Source: DYFC01 sp041658585
GTDB taxonomy: Bacteria; Nitrospirota; Thermodesulfovibrionia; Thermodesulfovibrionales; SM23-35
DNA length: 64,000 nt
Assembly: GCA_041658585.1 (NCBI GenBank)
Contig: JBAZZX010000012.1
Coordinates: forward strand, 4,983-68,982
Direction: 5' to 3'
In this document: positions 18,163 to 26,889 of the stretch, in pieces
Layout of the letters: the number at the start of each line of letters is the position of its first letter
Position numbering within the stretch: position 1 is the first letter of the stretch
Program-made: the position numbers and the translations under genes
The notes under the pieces: model-generated
The model's input: only the letters and a program-made list of their open reading frames with translations
Database searches by the model: none
Told to the model about the DNA's origin: nothing

Positions 18163-18933
18163 TTATTTAGCCGACTTTTCAATCAACTCTATAAGGGCAT
18201 CGGCATCTTTGGAGCCCGGTATGACAATTCCGTTAGGCATGATTATCGCGGGCGTTCCTCTTATCCCCAGTTTTTCGGCAAGCTTCAGGTTGTCATCAAC
18301 GGCAGTTGAGTCACACTTTGCCGGCGGTAAAGTTTTCTTTGCAAAGGCGTCTTCAAGCAAAGCAAGGGATTTTTCACAGACAATAGCCTTTGCCTTTTCA
18401 TATGCGCCTTTGTGCATCGGCAAGGGGTACATCTTTATAAAAAAAGCGATGTCCTGTCTCTTTGCAACGACCTTCTTCATCTCCTGATGAAGTTTTTCAC
18501 AGTATGGTCAGTCAGGGTCAGTGAAGATGATAACCTTGTATTTAGCCCCTTTGTCGCCCATCACAAGGGCGTCGTCGAGCGGTATCGTTGCCGTATCGAC
18601 CTTGTTGAGTTCGCTCATCCTGTCCTGTGTCAGATTTGCCTTGGTCTTCAGGTCTATGATAGCGCCCTGAATGAAATATTTTTTTGATGAATCAAGATAT
18701 AGCAACCCTTTCCGTTCACCGGACTGAACCGCAATTTCCCATAATCCTTTCACAGGGCCGGGGCGAATTTCCAGAATTTTGAGGTCAGGCGCCAGGTCTT
18801 TTAACAGAACTGCCGCCTCATCTTTACCGAGGGCCGCTTCTTCAGCCTTTTCACCGGCAAAAGAATATCCCGCAACTGACAGGATAAACATAAGTACGAT
18901 TGCCGCAACAGCGGTCTTATGCCTAATAATCAT
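18163..18933 (-). CDS. selenocysteine-containing DsbC/DsbG-like thiol-disulfide isomerase
   Basis: Apparent stop TGA at 18510-18508 sits exactly where the first active-site Cys of DsbC belongs: reading through gives F-T-D-P-D-U-P-Y-C, i.e. a UPYC version of CxxC. The joined protein is 256 residues (Sec 142) with a signal peptide (residues 1-26, cleaving after SFA), the N-terminal DsbC dimerisation-like domain (~30-125) and a thioredoxin fold with the cis-Pro motif GTPAIIMPNG and an extra Cys pair (VCEKS, AKCDS). Likely a periplasmic disulfide isomerase or reductase. A hairpin directly after the UGA supports Sec insertion. Flanked by repeats on both sides. Confidence 0.9.
18475..18510 (-). promoter_or_regulatory. 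Sec codon and putative bSECIS of the dsbC-like gene
   Basis: UGA at 18510-18508; 15 nt later a perfect 7-bp stem CUUCAUC / GAUGAAG (18475-18492) closes the loop AGGA. Distance and GG-containing loop match bacterial SECIS hairpins. Together with the conserved Cys position this makes a sequencing error or true stop unlikely. Confidence 0.75.
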
Positions 18934-19031
18934 GTTCCTTCCTTTCTTGTATCATAAAATAGGCCATATCAATGGCCTTAAAAACTTTTATATATTACTA
19001 TATTAGAGCATTCTTTACAAGCATAAAATGC

Positions 19032-19092
19032 GTGAATCTGTAATCCTTCAGTTACGGGTTCTCAACCCTTAACTGAAGGATTACGTGAATCT
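19032..19092. repeat. 45-bp perfect hairpin flanked by 8-bp direct repeats
   Basis: A 45-bp inverted repeat (19040-19084; arms GTAATCCTTCAGTTA / TAACTGAAGGATTAC, with inner GGGTT...AACCC pairing) is flanked on both sides by the direct repeat GTGAATCT (19032-19039 and 19085-19092). The layout is that of an inserted hairpin element with a target-site duplication. It lies between prfA and the dsbC-like gene and may also stop transcription, though no T-run follows. Confidence 0.65.
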
Positions 19093-19094
19093 AT

Positions 19095-20156
19095 CTATAG
19101 ATCCTTGAGCCTTTCTGACTGATAATGGGCGATGAGACTTTCTATAATTTCATCTATATCTCCCTCAAGCACCCGGTCGAGTTTATGGAGGGTGAGTCCG
19201 ATCCTGTGGTCTGAGACGCGGTTTTGCGGGAAATTGTAAGTCCTTATCTTTTCACTTCTGTCACCTGTTCCCACCTGAGACTTCCTATCAGAAGCCCGCT
19301 CTTTTTCCTGTCTTTCCATTTCTAACTCGTACAGGCGCGAACGGAGGACTTTCATCGCCTTTTCTCTGTTTTTTGTTTGTGACCGTTCATCCTGACACTG
19401 AACAACGAGGCCTGTCGGTATATGGACAATCCTTACCGCCGAATATGTAGTATTGACACTCTGGCCTCCGGGACCGGAAGAACAGAAGGTATCTATTCTC
19501 AGGTCTTTTTCCTCAACTTTTATATCGACATCTTCCACTTCCGGCAGCACCGCTACTGTTGCAGCCGAGGTATGGATCCTTCCGGACGCCTCGGTCACCG
19601 GGACCCTTTGCACTCTATGTACGCCGCTTTCATATTTGAGTCTGCTGTAAGCATTCTTGCCCTGTATGGATATGATAACTTCCTTGATCCCGCCGAGGCC
19701 TGTTGAATTCAAGTCGATTGTTTCAACCTTCCATCTCCTTAGCTCGGCGTATTTCATGTACATCCTCAAAAGGTTTGAAGCAAAGAGGGCCGCCTCCTCG
19801 CCTCCCGTGCCGGCCCTTATTTCAACAAACACGTTTTTTTCATCACGCGGGTCTACGGGCAGGAGCATGACCTTCAGTTCTTCTTCGATGACGGGTTTCT
19901 TCGCTTTCAGTTCATCAAGCTCGGCCTGTGCCAGTTCGCGCATCTCTTCATCTCCGCCCTTTAACAGTTCTTCGGCGCCTTCAATGCCGGAAAGCAGTTT
20001 ATCGTATTCCCTGATCTTCTCGACCAGCGGCTGAAGATCGGATTGCTCTTTCGAGTATTTCTGAAGTTCGGTATGTTTTGACTGGACTGCGGGGTCCATC
20101 AGCAGTTGTGTCAGCTCATCGTATTTTGCTTCTATAGTTTTTAACTTTTCAAGCAT
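19095..20156 (-). CDS. prfA: peptide chain release factor 1
   Basis: Terminates translation at UAA and UAG. 353 residues from ATG 20156 (MLEKLKTIEAKYDEL). Carries the RF1-type codon-recognition motif PVT (in QRVPVTEASGRIHTS) and the peptidyl-hydrolysis motif GGQ in SSGPGGQSVNT. Because RF1 does not read UGA it does not compete with selenocysteine insertion. Overlaps the upstream DUF1385 stop by 8 nt. Confidence 0.97.
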   Translation of the reverse strand: MLEKLKTIEAKYDELTQLLMDPAVQSKHTELQKYSKEQSDLQPLVEKIREYDKLLSGIEGAEELLKGGDEEMRELAQAELDELKAKKPVIEEELKVMLLPVDPRDEKNVFVEIRAGTGGEEAALFASNLLRMYMKYAELRRWKVETIDLNSTGLGGIKEVIISIQGKNAYSRLKYESGVHRVQRVPVTEASGRIHTSAATVAVLPEVEDVDIKVEEKDLRIDTFCSSGPGGQSVNTTYSAVRIVHIPTGLVVQCQDERSQTKNREKAMKVLRSRLYELEMERQEKERASDRKSQVGTGDRSEKIRTYNFPQNRVSDHRIGLTLHKLDRVLEGDIDEIIESLIAHYQSERLKDL

Positions 20157-21027
20157 TGGCATCCTCAAACTTAAGGACTTCCTGCAGCGCTTTTACAGCG
20201 ACCTCTATCTGGGATTCGTCAGGCTCTCTTGTGGTGAGCCTCTGCAGAAGCAGGCCGGGTTGGATTAATAAATGCATAATAAAATTATGTTCCATTTTTG
20301 CGGAGAGTTTCAGGATTTCATATGAGATTCCGGCTATCAAAGGGATAAAGATCAGCCGTGAAAGGAATTTGTAAAGAAACGGCCAGGCCTGGGGAATAAA
20401 GGAAAAGGTGAATATGCTTATAATCATTACGATAAGGAGAAAGCTTGTGCCGCAACGCGGGTGCAGGGGACTGTATTCTTTAATATTCGGCGTTAAAAGA
20501 TCCTTTCCGTTCTCATAAGTATGGATTACCTTGTGTTCCGCGCCATGGTATTCAAATATCCGCCTCATCTCCTTCCACATGCCTATCCCGACAATATAGA
20601 GTATAAACAGGAAAACCCTGATAATGCCGTCAACAAAATTGAATAAAAATGAACTGGTCGAGACGGGAGGGAAGATATTCCCGATCAGCTTTGTGGCATA
20701 TAACGGCAAAAGAATAAAAAGTCCTATACCGAGCAGAATTGAGAGCACGATTGTAAACCCTATGGAAGCGGGGCTTAATTGTTCGCCTTCTTCTTCCTCA
20801 TATGCCTTGTTCGCGGAAAACTCTATTGCTTTGATGCCGATGATCATGGCATGGAACAACGCGATGAAACCTCTCAGTACCGGCAGCCTGAAAATCAAAG
20901 GCAATTCAGACAAAGGTTCGCTCCTGACATGGATTTCCCCATTAGGACCTCTGACCGCCACTGTCCAGCCCTTTCTGCCCTTCATCATGACGCCTTCTAT
21001 AACCGCCTGTCCGCCAACGTTTTTCAT
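20149..21027 (-). CDS. DUF1385 (YqhQ-like) membrane protein
   Basis: 292-residue membrane protein with the family opening VGGQAVIEGVMMKG, at least four transmembrane helices (around 85-110, 120-145, 195-220, 225-245) and the conserved EYHGAEHKVIHTYE and HPRCGTSF motifs between helices 2 and 3. Start ATG 21027 has an AGGTGA site. The wider open frame upstream covers the rpmE terminator and is not coding. DUF1385 genes are commonly found next to rpmE and prfA, as here; the molecular role is unclear. Confidence 0.92.
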   Translation of the reverse strand: MKNVGGQAVIEGVMMKGRKGWTVAVRGPNGEIHVRSEPLSELPLIFRLPVLRGFIALFHAMIIGIKAIEFSANKAYEEEEGEQLSPASIGFTIVLSILLGIGLFILLPLYATKLIGNIFPPVSTSSFLFNFVDGIIRVFLFILYIVGIGMWKEMRRIFEYHGAEHKVIHTYENGKDLLTPNIKEYSPLHPRCGTSFLLIVMIISIFTFSFIPQAWPFLYKFLSRLIFIPLIAGISYEILKLSAKMEHNFIMHLLIQPGLLLQRLTTREPDESQIEVAVKALQEVLKFEDANA

Positions 21028-21067
21028 GTCACCTTTCAACAAATTGAAACACTTTGTTTTGTCGCCG

Positions 21068-21104
21068 AAAAAAAAGCCGTTAGTCAAAAAAGAACCGACT
21101 AACG
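21068..21104 (-). terminator. rho-independent terminator after rpmE
   Basis: On the minus strand CGTTAGTC and GACTAACG form an 8-bp stem (21078-21104) followed by GC and eight T residues (21075-21068). It lies 20 nt after the rpmE stop and before the DUF1385 start, so DUF1385-prfA depends on read-through or its own promoter. Confidence 0.8.
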
Positions 21105-21124
21105 ACTTATATCGATCAAAACAG

Positions 21125-21355
21125 TTACTTCTTGGTCTGTGCTGCTGCCGCCGCAGCGGCCTTTGCGTATTTTTTCTTGAACTTTTCCACCCTGCCTTCG
21201 GCGTCAAGAATCTTCTGCTTTCCGGTATAAAAGGGGTGGCATTTTGAGCAGATATCAACCTGTATTTTTTGACTTGTTGATTTTGTTGTAAAGGTCTCAC
21301 CGCAGGCGCATTGAACGGTGGTCTCTTTATACTGTGGATGAATTCCTTCTTTCAA
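21125..21355 (-). CDS. rpmE: 50S ribosomal protein L31
   Basis: 76 residues. Start is TTG 21355, which has AGGAGG 6 nt upstream and gives the family start (M)KEGIHPQYKET; the frame is open further up but without similarity. Zinc ribbon CAC...C-SKCHPFYTGKQK marks the zinc-containing (C+) form. The C-terminus carries a Lys/Ala-rich tail (AKAAAAAAAQTKK). Confidence 0.93.
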   Translation of the reverse strand: MKEGIHPQYKETTVQCACGETFTTKSTSQKIQVDICSKCHPFYTGKQKILDAEGRVEKFKKKYAKAAAAAAAQTKK

Positions 21356-21488
21356 CTTAAACCTCCTGAAAATAGAGTATGTTAATAATAATAGATTTGA
21401 GGTGGTTTTGGCAATAGGGGGTCGGATACGCCCCATTAAATATTTGTTAAGGCTGGAAGACCGGGTATCCTAAGAATGAATCACATTC

Positions 21489-21881
21489 TTAATGAGCTAT
21501 GTGCTTCATCTCGTCCGGTATGCGCCGGGGCTTTCCGTTCGGATCGATACAGGCCAGCCTGACGTTTGCTTCAACCAACAAAGTGTCATCTCTTACGATC
21601 CTGTGTTTAATGGAAATCGTGACAGTTGTCATAGCGACAATTTCTGTTGTCACTTTAATAGTCTCTCCGAGTTTTGCAGGTCGTTTGTAGTGAATATCCA
21701 GATCTACAACGGCAAACATACACCCTTTATTATGGTATTCTGCCACATCTATCCCTTTCTCCAGAAGAAACTCGGTCCTTGCCCGCTCCATATATTTAAG
21801 GTAGTTGGCATAGTAAACAACACCGGCTGCATCAGTGTCTTCATAGTAGATCTTGACTCTAATAGAGCTGCTCATTTCCAT
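21489..21881 (-). CDS. acyl-CoA thioesterase, YbgC/4-hydroxybenzoyl-CoA thioesterase family
   Basis: 130-residue single hot-dog domain with the catalytic motif YYEDTDAAGVVYYANYLKYMERART (Asp in TDAAG). Homologues hydrolyse acyl-CoA or acyl-ACP; YbgC is linked to the Tol-Pal system, but no tol genes are here. Start overlaps the smr stop by one base. A perfect hairpin (TAAGAATG / CATTCTTA, 21471-21491) follows the stop without a T-run. Confidence 0.88.
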   Translation of the reverse strand: MEMSSSIRVKIYYEDTDAAGVVYYANYLKYMERARTEFLLEKGIDVAEYHNKGCMFAVVDLDIHYKRPAKLGETIKVTTEIVAMTTVTISIKHRIVRDDTLLVEANVRLACIDPNGKPRRIPDEMKHIAH

Positions 21882-22519
21882 TACTTTGACCTCAGTATTA
21901 TATATGTCGCTCCCAGGCCTCCGTCACGGGCTTTGGCGGAAGAATAGGCAAGTACCCATTTACTGAACTGACCGTGCAGCCATTTAATTACCGCTTCTTT
22001 GAGGACCGGGCCTTTAGGAGACCTCAGACCCCTCCCGTGTATTACTTTAACGCAGAACAGGCGTTTTTTAACAGCCTCCTGAAAAAACAAAAACAATGCC
22101 TCTTCAGCCTCAACAAGCGTCATGCCGTGAAGGTCAATATAATCCTGCACGGAAAAGTTTCCCTGATGCAGCCTTCCGGCTACATCCTTCCTGATATGTG
22201 GATGTACCCATTCGATGTATTCCGGGGTATCGGATAAGGTAATCCTCCTTTGACCTTTGATTATTTGGGTCAGGACCTCCATTGTATCATCTTTCATGAC
22301 CGGAATGTGTTTTGTACGTGGTTGTACTGCAAGGGGAATTTCCCTGAACTCCCTGATCTCCCTGACGTCGGACATGGCTTCAGAGAATATCTCTTCATCG
22401 GTCTTTGTATCTTTGAGCTTTGAATCTTTGACCTTTGTTTCTTTGAGGATAATCCGACGCTTGTCGAGAGTTTCTTTCAGTCCTTTAAACGGGTTAAATG
22501 ACAATCCCGAAGATTTCAT
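21881..22519 (-). CDS. Smr-domain protein
   Basis: 212 residues. The C-terminal ~85 residues form a Smr domain: DLHGMTLVEAEEAL and the HGRGLRSPKGPVLK motif, characteristic of small MutS-related nucleases acting on DNA or mRNA. The N-terminal ~110 residues are charged and low-complexity with no MutS ATPase, as in stand-alone YdaL/SmrA-like proteins. Divergent from the AmpG-like gene. Confidence 0.88.
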   Translation of the reverse strand: MKSSGLSFNPFKGLKETLDKRRIILKETKVKDSKLKDTKTDEEIFSEAMSDVREIREFREIPLAVQPRTKHIPVMKDDTMEVLTQIIKGQRRITLSDTPEYIEWVHPHIRKDVAGRLHQGNFSVQDYIDLHGMTLVEAEEALFLFFQEAVKKRLFCVKVIHGRGLRSPKGPVLKEAVIKWLHGQFSKWVLAYSSAKARDGGLGATYIILRSK

Positions 22520-22673
22520 GCTTTTATTATTGCCTTAACCCGCCTACTTATTCAATTCCCTGAAAAATAGAATACCCAAATTGAGCGATTCTTGACCCAC
22601 GGAGAAATCGGAAGAATGACTGTGTGGCGAACGCCTCTTTTAGTTATAATATCGGCCAAAGAGAAAAATAAAA

Positions 22674-23921
22674 ATGAAATCGAATATTGCACCCTATCTT
22701 CAGGTCTTTAAAAGCAGGCGCATTGCGGTTATCACCCTGTTAGGCTTTTCTTCGGGCCTGCCGTTGGCCCTGACCGGCGGCACCTTGCAGGCATGGATGA
22801 CGTTGGCAGGAGTGGATCTGAGGACCATCGGGGTATTTGCCCTGGTAGGATTGCCGTACACGCTCAAATTTCTTTGGGCTCCGGTTATGGACAGATTTGT
22901 TCCTCCATGGCTTGGAAGACGCCGCGGCTGGATTGCGCTTACTCAACTAAGTCTCGCAGCAGGCATTTCTTTCATGGCTTTTAGCTCACCTCAACAGTCT
23001 CCGATTCTATTGGCGGCGCTTGCTCTTGCCGTGGCTTTTTCCTCGGCCTCACAGGACATCGTTATCGACGCCTATCGTACCGATGTTTTGCATGAAAAGG
23101 AGAGAGGAGCAGGGGCGGCGGTATTTGTTATGGGCTACCGCATTGCGGCGCTTGTGTCGGGAGCATTGGCTTTAATACTTTCCGATCATATCGGCTGGCG
23201 GAACACATACCTGTTTATGGCTGTGGTAATGGGAGCAGGCGTTATAATAACTATTTTAAGTCCCGAACCCGAGGAAAAAGTGGTCCCTCCGTCCAGTCTG
23301 AAAGAGGCCGTATCCGGGCCATTGAAGGAATATTTTTCAAGGAACGCTGCCGTCTTGCTGCTGCTGTTAATTATCCTCTACAAATTGGGCGACGCCTATG
23401 CCGGTACGCTGACCACGGCATTCCTTATCAGGGGGCTTGGGTTTACCGCAAGCGAAGTGGGCGCTATCAATAAAGGAATAGGATTTGCCGCAGTGATTAT
23501 CGGCGCAACAATCGGAGGGACCTTAATGGTAAAACTCGGCCTGTTCAGGTCCCTGCTTATTTTCGGAGTACTGCAAGCGGTATCGAATCTGTCTTTCATG
23601 GTCCTCGCATGGCTGGGGAAAAGCTACGGGATGCTGATATTCACTGTCGCCTTTGAGAATCTGAGCGGGGGCATGGGAACGGCAGCCTTTGTCTCGCTTC
23701 TGATGGGGATGTGCAACCATCGGTTTACCGCAACACAGTATGCATTATTGTCATCTCTTGCAGCGCTTGGAAGGATATTTATCTCTCCGACCTCGGGTTT
23801 TCTCGTAGAATCTATAGGCTGGTCCGGCTTCTTCTTTATAACCTTTCTCGTTGCACTGCCGGGACTGGCCCTTTTATGGCGGCTGAGGGATGTAATTTCA
23901 GGAATGACGCATGAAAACTGA
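22674..23921 (+). CDS. AmpG-like MFS permease
   Basis: 415-residue major facilitator with 12 predicted helices, starting SNIAPYLQVFKSRRIAVITLLGFSSGLPLALTGG (family hallmark) and GLPYTLKFLWAPVMDRF. AmpG carries anhydromuropeptides (GlcNAc-anhMurNAc-peptides) into the cytoplasm for wall recycling. No amp or recycling genes adjoin it, so the substrate is by family only. Confidence 0.87.
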   Translation: MKSNIAPYLQVFKSRRIAVITLLGFSSGLPLALTGGTLQAWMTLAGVDLRTIGVFALVGLPYTLKFLWAPVMDRFVPPWLGRRRGWIALTQLSLAAGISFMAFSSPQQSPILLAALALAVAFSSASQDIVIDAYRTDVLHEKERGAGAAVFVMGYRIAALVSGALALILSDHIGWRNTYLFMAVVMGAGVIITILSPEPEEKVVPPSSLKEAVSGPLKEYFSRNAAVLLLLLIILYKLGDAYAGTLTTAFLIRGLGFTASEVGAINKGIGFAAVIIGATIGGTLMVKLGLFRSLLIFGVLQAVSNLSFMVLAWLGKSYGMLIFTVAFENLSGGMGTAAFVSLLMGMCNHRFTATQYALLSSLAALGRIFISPTSGFLVESIGWSGFFFITFLVALPGLALLWRLRDVISGMTHEN

Positions 23922-23990
23922 CTTCACTGTTACTTTAGCATTGAAATCGGGATATAATAAATTAAAACCATAAAGTGAAGGAGGATAAAG

Positions 23991-24575
23991 ATGTTTAAAA
24001 GATTATTAGTTATTTCAATCGTGACATTTTCAATAGTTGCTTTTTCAAGCTTTGCATGGGCCTCTGTTGAAGGGACCTGGGATGTACAAGGGAAGATGAC
24101 TGTGAAGTTCAGTATTAAAGGTTATGGGTCTCATACGGAGAAGTCCGACTTTTCCGATGAGTTTACATTTGACAGTGACGGAGCTTTTGACATGATGGAT
24201 ATGTCCGGCTCCTGGAGTCAAAAAAAGAAAAGCTTTGTCGTTAAGTTAGACCCGGAGGATATCAGTCATTATTTTGAAGACGCTATCAGCGATGAAATCG
24301 AAACCGATGTAACCGTTGAAGTAACAAAAATTAGTTTTACGGGGACAGAGCAAAAAAACGGGTCTATAAAGGGGACCTTAAAAATTAATATGAAACTCTA
24401 CGTTGATGACTATGACTTCTTAACCGGAAAAGTAGCCGTCACGACCACTTTTAAGGGAACGCGGGCGGAAGTTACGGGCATATCATCCGTTAAGGAAAAA
24501 GAGGCTTCTCAATCGGGGTCTGTTCTTGATGTAATTGAAGAAGAACTAAATGATGCTATTCAATCCGTCTTCTGA
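23991..24575 (+). CDS. secreted protein of unknown function
   Basis: 194 residues with a Sec signal peptide (residues 1-24, ...SSFAWA). The mature part looks like an all-beta, lipocalin-like barrel: it opens VEGTWDVQGKMTVKF and alternates polar/hydrophobic strands. Good ribosome-binding site (AAGGAGGATAAAG) and a TATAAT at 23953-23958 in front. No recognised family. Follows the AmpG-like gene by 70 nt. Confidence 0.75.
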   Translation: MFKRLLVISIVTFSIVAFSSFAWASVEGTWDVQGKMTVKFSIKGYGSHTEKSDFSDEFTFDSDGAFDMMDMSGSWSQKKKSFVVKLDPEDISHYFEDAISDEIETDVTVEVTKISFTGTEQKNGSIKGTLKINMKLYVDDYDFLTGKVAVTTTFKGTRAEVTGISSVKEKEASQSGSVLDVIEEELNDAIQSVF

Positions 24576-24932
24576 TGCATATCGTTAGCGGAATAGACAT
24601 TAAAGGAAAGTGTGATTGCCACTACTTGACTTGTTAGACAATCTAACTTGCGACATGATTAATCATGATCGGGTGCGCAGAATAATACCTGCAATTTGTG
24701 AAAATCAAGAAGTTCCCGGAATTCAAAACTACATCAAGTTAACACCTCAGCGGATTTCATCGGGAGGCGCATAACACCTGCTACTATTGATTTTCAAGAG
24801 GCAAGAACCTATGAGAATTTACAGAAGAAATGTGCATAACATCAGGGCTCAGGCGCTTTGGCGCGTGGACCCCGAAGTCGCTCTGGAGGCCTTTGTTCGC
24901 AGTTCAGTTCTTCTTTTCGATCTCTTCGGTGA
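24576..24932. other. non-coding stretch
   Basis: 357 nt between the convergent 23991 gene and the diguanylate cyclase. It includes a short hairpin (GTTAG..CTAAC near 24635) but I find no gene, RNA or repeat. An open frame on the plus strand from 24811 runs into the cyclase and is its antisense shadow. Confidence 0.5.
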
Positions 24933-25859
24933 TTACGTTTGGAGATTATCGCCCCCCTCCTGGTTGGATGTCATCGATGGATCCCAGATGCAAGCACGGT
25001 TGCGCCCAGACCTCTTGGCTGCGTACAATGCCGTGTCCGCGCGATTAATCGACTCCTCCACACTGACATCTGAATCAAGTAGTGTAATCCCAAACGATAC
25101 CGTTACGAAGATCGCCTTTGGTGCTGCGGTGGCGATAGCGAGCGCGGCAAGCTCCGCGCGCATACGCTCGATCACCGCATGGGCAGTCTCCAAATTGGTA
25201 TTCGGCAAGGATATCAGGAACTCCTCTCCACCGTAACGGTACACCTTGTCATAGGGCCTCAGATGCTGCTTGACGCTCTGCACCAAGGCCACAAGCACTT
25301 GGTCACCAACGGAATGTCCGTAGTTGTCGTTAATCACCTTAAAATAGTCCAAGTCCATGATCACGACAGCGCATTGAAGAACATGGCGGTTGACCAGCTC
25401 ACGCAACTCGCGCAGTTTGATGAGCATGCCGATGCGATTCTCGGCCCCGGTCAAGGCATCGCGATTATAGAGCGACTCCTCGATTTCGTGCTTCAGCGTA
25501 TCGATTTCCAGATGCAGGCGTTCCACGGCATTTTTGAAGCTATCATACTCCCTTGGGGAGCCTGACACTTCCTGTGTCGATGCAAGAAGCAACCGCCCCG
25601 CAAGTTGATGCATGCTGCGGTGCTCACTTTCAATGGCAACGAATGACGGGTGATCGTTGAGCACTTGAGACGCCTTCCCGTAATACCACTGGGCGAATCG
25701 ACATTGACGATAGGCATCGTCCGCCACGTCGCGATGATCATAGGGCAGTCGACAGATCATCGCACGGGTAATTTCAGCGAGCCACTTCTCATGCCAATCA
25801 ATGGCGTAGCCCAGTTGCTTCAGCGTCTCTTGTAGCTCGTCCCTGCTAAGACCAAGCAT
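24933..25859 (-). CDS. zinc-sensing diguanylate cyclase (CZB + GGDEF), DgcZ-like
   Basis: 308 residues. Residues ~1-125 form a CZB zinc-binding domain: His23, Cys53 (in QCRFAQWYYG), His80 and His84 fall at the same spacing as the zinc ligands of E. coli DgcZ (22/52/79/83). Residues ~130-295 are a GGDEF domain with an intact active site YGGEEFLIS and DLDYFKVINDNYGH, so it should make c-di-GMP, inhibited by zinc. Base composition is more GC-rich than its neighbours and it stands alone, which suggests transfer, possibly from a gammaproteobacterium. Confidence 0.9.
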   Translation of the reverse strand: MLGLSRDELQETLKQLGYAIDWHEKWLAEITRAMICRLPYDHRDVADDAYRQCRFAQWYYGKASQVLNDHPSFVAIESEHRSMHQLAGRLLLASTQEVSGSPREYDSFKNAVERLHLEIDTLKHEIEESLYNRDALTGAENRIGMLIKLRELRELVNRHVLQCAVVIMDLDYFKVINDNYGHSVGDQVLVALVQSVKQHLRPYDKVYRYGGEEFLISLPNTNLETAHAVIERMRAELAALAIATAAPKAIFVTVSFGITLLDSDVSVEESINRADTALYAAKRSGRNRACIWDPSMTSNQEGGDNLQT

Positions 25860-25932
25860 AATTCTACCTCCAAGCTTTTGCGAACATATTATTAACCAGT
25901 TGTTTGGATAATATCAGAATTTCTATGCAAGA

Positions 25933-26214
25933 TCAAGAAAAACATAAAATTAATTTGGTGATGCTGTTTATAACATTTAGACCGAAGATCGAGGCGAGGC
26001 CTGCAATTAGAATCGCTTTGACTGCGTCGCGGTTCTTTATGGGGTCAGTAGAGGCCGTAAACAGAAAGACCGACCAGCCGAACGACAAAAAAGAAATGAT
26101 CCTGTCCTGGTATCCATAGGAGGGTAAGTCATAATACACGAATAACAACGGAATCTTAATCCTGAACATGTGTACAATTGCGATCGCCAAGAAATAGACC
26201 GCCATTGTTTCCAT
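25933..26214 (-). CDS. small membrane protein
   Basis: 93 residues with two or three hydrophobic helices (near 5-25, 40-55, 65-90) and the phrase FVYYDLPSYGYQDRIISFLSFGW. Codon usage looks real and no better ORF covers the interval. Function unknown; upstream of it the region 26215-26290 is AT-rich. Confidence 0.55.
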   Translation of the reverse strand: METMAVYFLAIAIVHMFRIKIPLLFVYYDLPSYGYQDRIISFLSFGWSVFLFTASTDPIKNRDAVKAILIAGLASIFGLNVINSITKLILCFS

Positions 26215-26293
26215 TTAAATATTTATAATTATAGCATCCATTAAGATTGCGTGTTACAGGAAATACAAAACGGAGACCGGAAAACTGGCTAAC

Positions 26294-26452
26294 TTGCTTT
26301 TTGACCTTGTAAAATATTTACTTACCACACTTGGGGCTATAATACTTTTAGCAGAAAAAACCATAAATCTTTTTACAGTTGCTGTCATTATAGTAATAGC
26401 TGTTATAATATTAACGTTAGCGGTTTTTATTACCCCTATTAAGGAGGAATAA
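26294..26452 (+). CDS. possible small membrane protein
   Basis: 52-residue frame from TTG 26294, with two hydrophobic segments (LVKYLLTTLGAIILLAEK and a long Ile/Val/Leu run) and a charged end (PIKEE). Its stop overlaps the ribosome-binding site of the next small ORF by design (AAGGAGGAATAA). No good Shine-Dalgarno for this frame; the true start may differ. The antisense frame at 26254-26538 is less convincing. Confidence 0.4.
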   Translation: MLFDLVKYLLTTLGAIILLAEKTINLFTVAVIIVIAVIILTLAVFITPIKEE

Positions 26453-26454
26453 AG

Positions 26455-26544
26455 ATGGAAGGCTTTCTCATGATAATGGTAGGTATCGCAATTTTCGCCA
26501 TCGGCGCAGCTATTTATTTCAAATACAAAGAAAAACATCCTTAA
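26455..26544 (+). CDS. 29-residue membrane peptide
   Basis: Tiny ORF starting MEGFLMIMVGIAIFAIGAAI and ending in a basic tail (FKYKEKHP): a single transmembrane helix. It has a strong AAGGAGG 9 nt before the ATG and follows the previous small frame by 2 nt, so the two may be a pair. Function unknown. Confidence 0.5.
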   Translation: MEGFLMIMVGIAIFAIGAAIYFKYKEKHP

Positions 26545-26767
26545 TCCTTCGTCTCTGTTTTTATATTTTTATCTTTCAATGTCGTTAGAACCAATCTCAA
26601 TGAATTACAATCAGTCTCAAAACCCTCATCTTTGTCATCCTTAATAATAACAGCCTCCTTAAATTCAAGGGAAACGGATATTCAGCAATGCCGCCGCCCG
26701 TTATTGGGGAGGATTTAATACTACAGCGAACTTTTCAATAAAAACCGCTAATCAATGGCTTTTAGTC

Positions 26768-26842
26768 GTCATTCCGGGCTTGACCCGGAATCCAGAACGC
26801 ATTGGAAACCATGGATTCCCGATTACAAACTTCGGGAATGAC
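26768..26842. repeat. dispersed GTCATTCCGGG...CGGGAATGAC repeat
   Basis: 75-bp unit of the common bacterial dispersed repeat with inverted ends GTCATTCCGGGCTTGACC and TTCGGGAATGAC. The surrounding gap 26545-26889 holds no gene that I can support. Confidence 0.65.
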
Positions 26843-26889
26843 AAAAAATACGATGTAGCATTAAGAATGAAGGGGGAAGTGAAAGCGCC

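Noticed and set aside
24787..25236. 149-codon plus-strand frame
   Set aside because: Antisense to the GGDEF domain, which has a clear family match.
26254..26538. 94-codon minus-strand frame
   Set aside because: Opposite to two small frames of which one has a strong ribosome site; no similarity noted.
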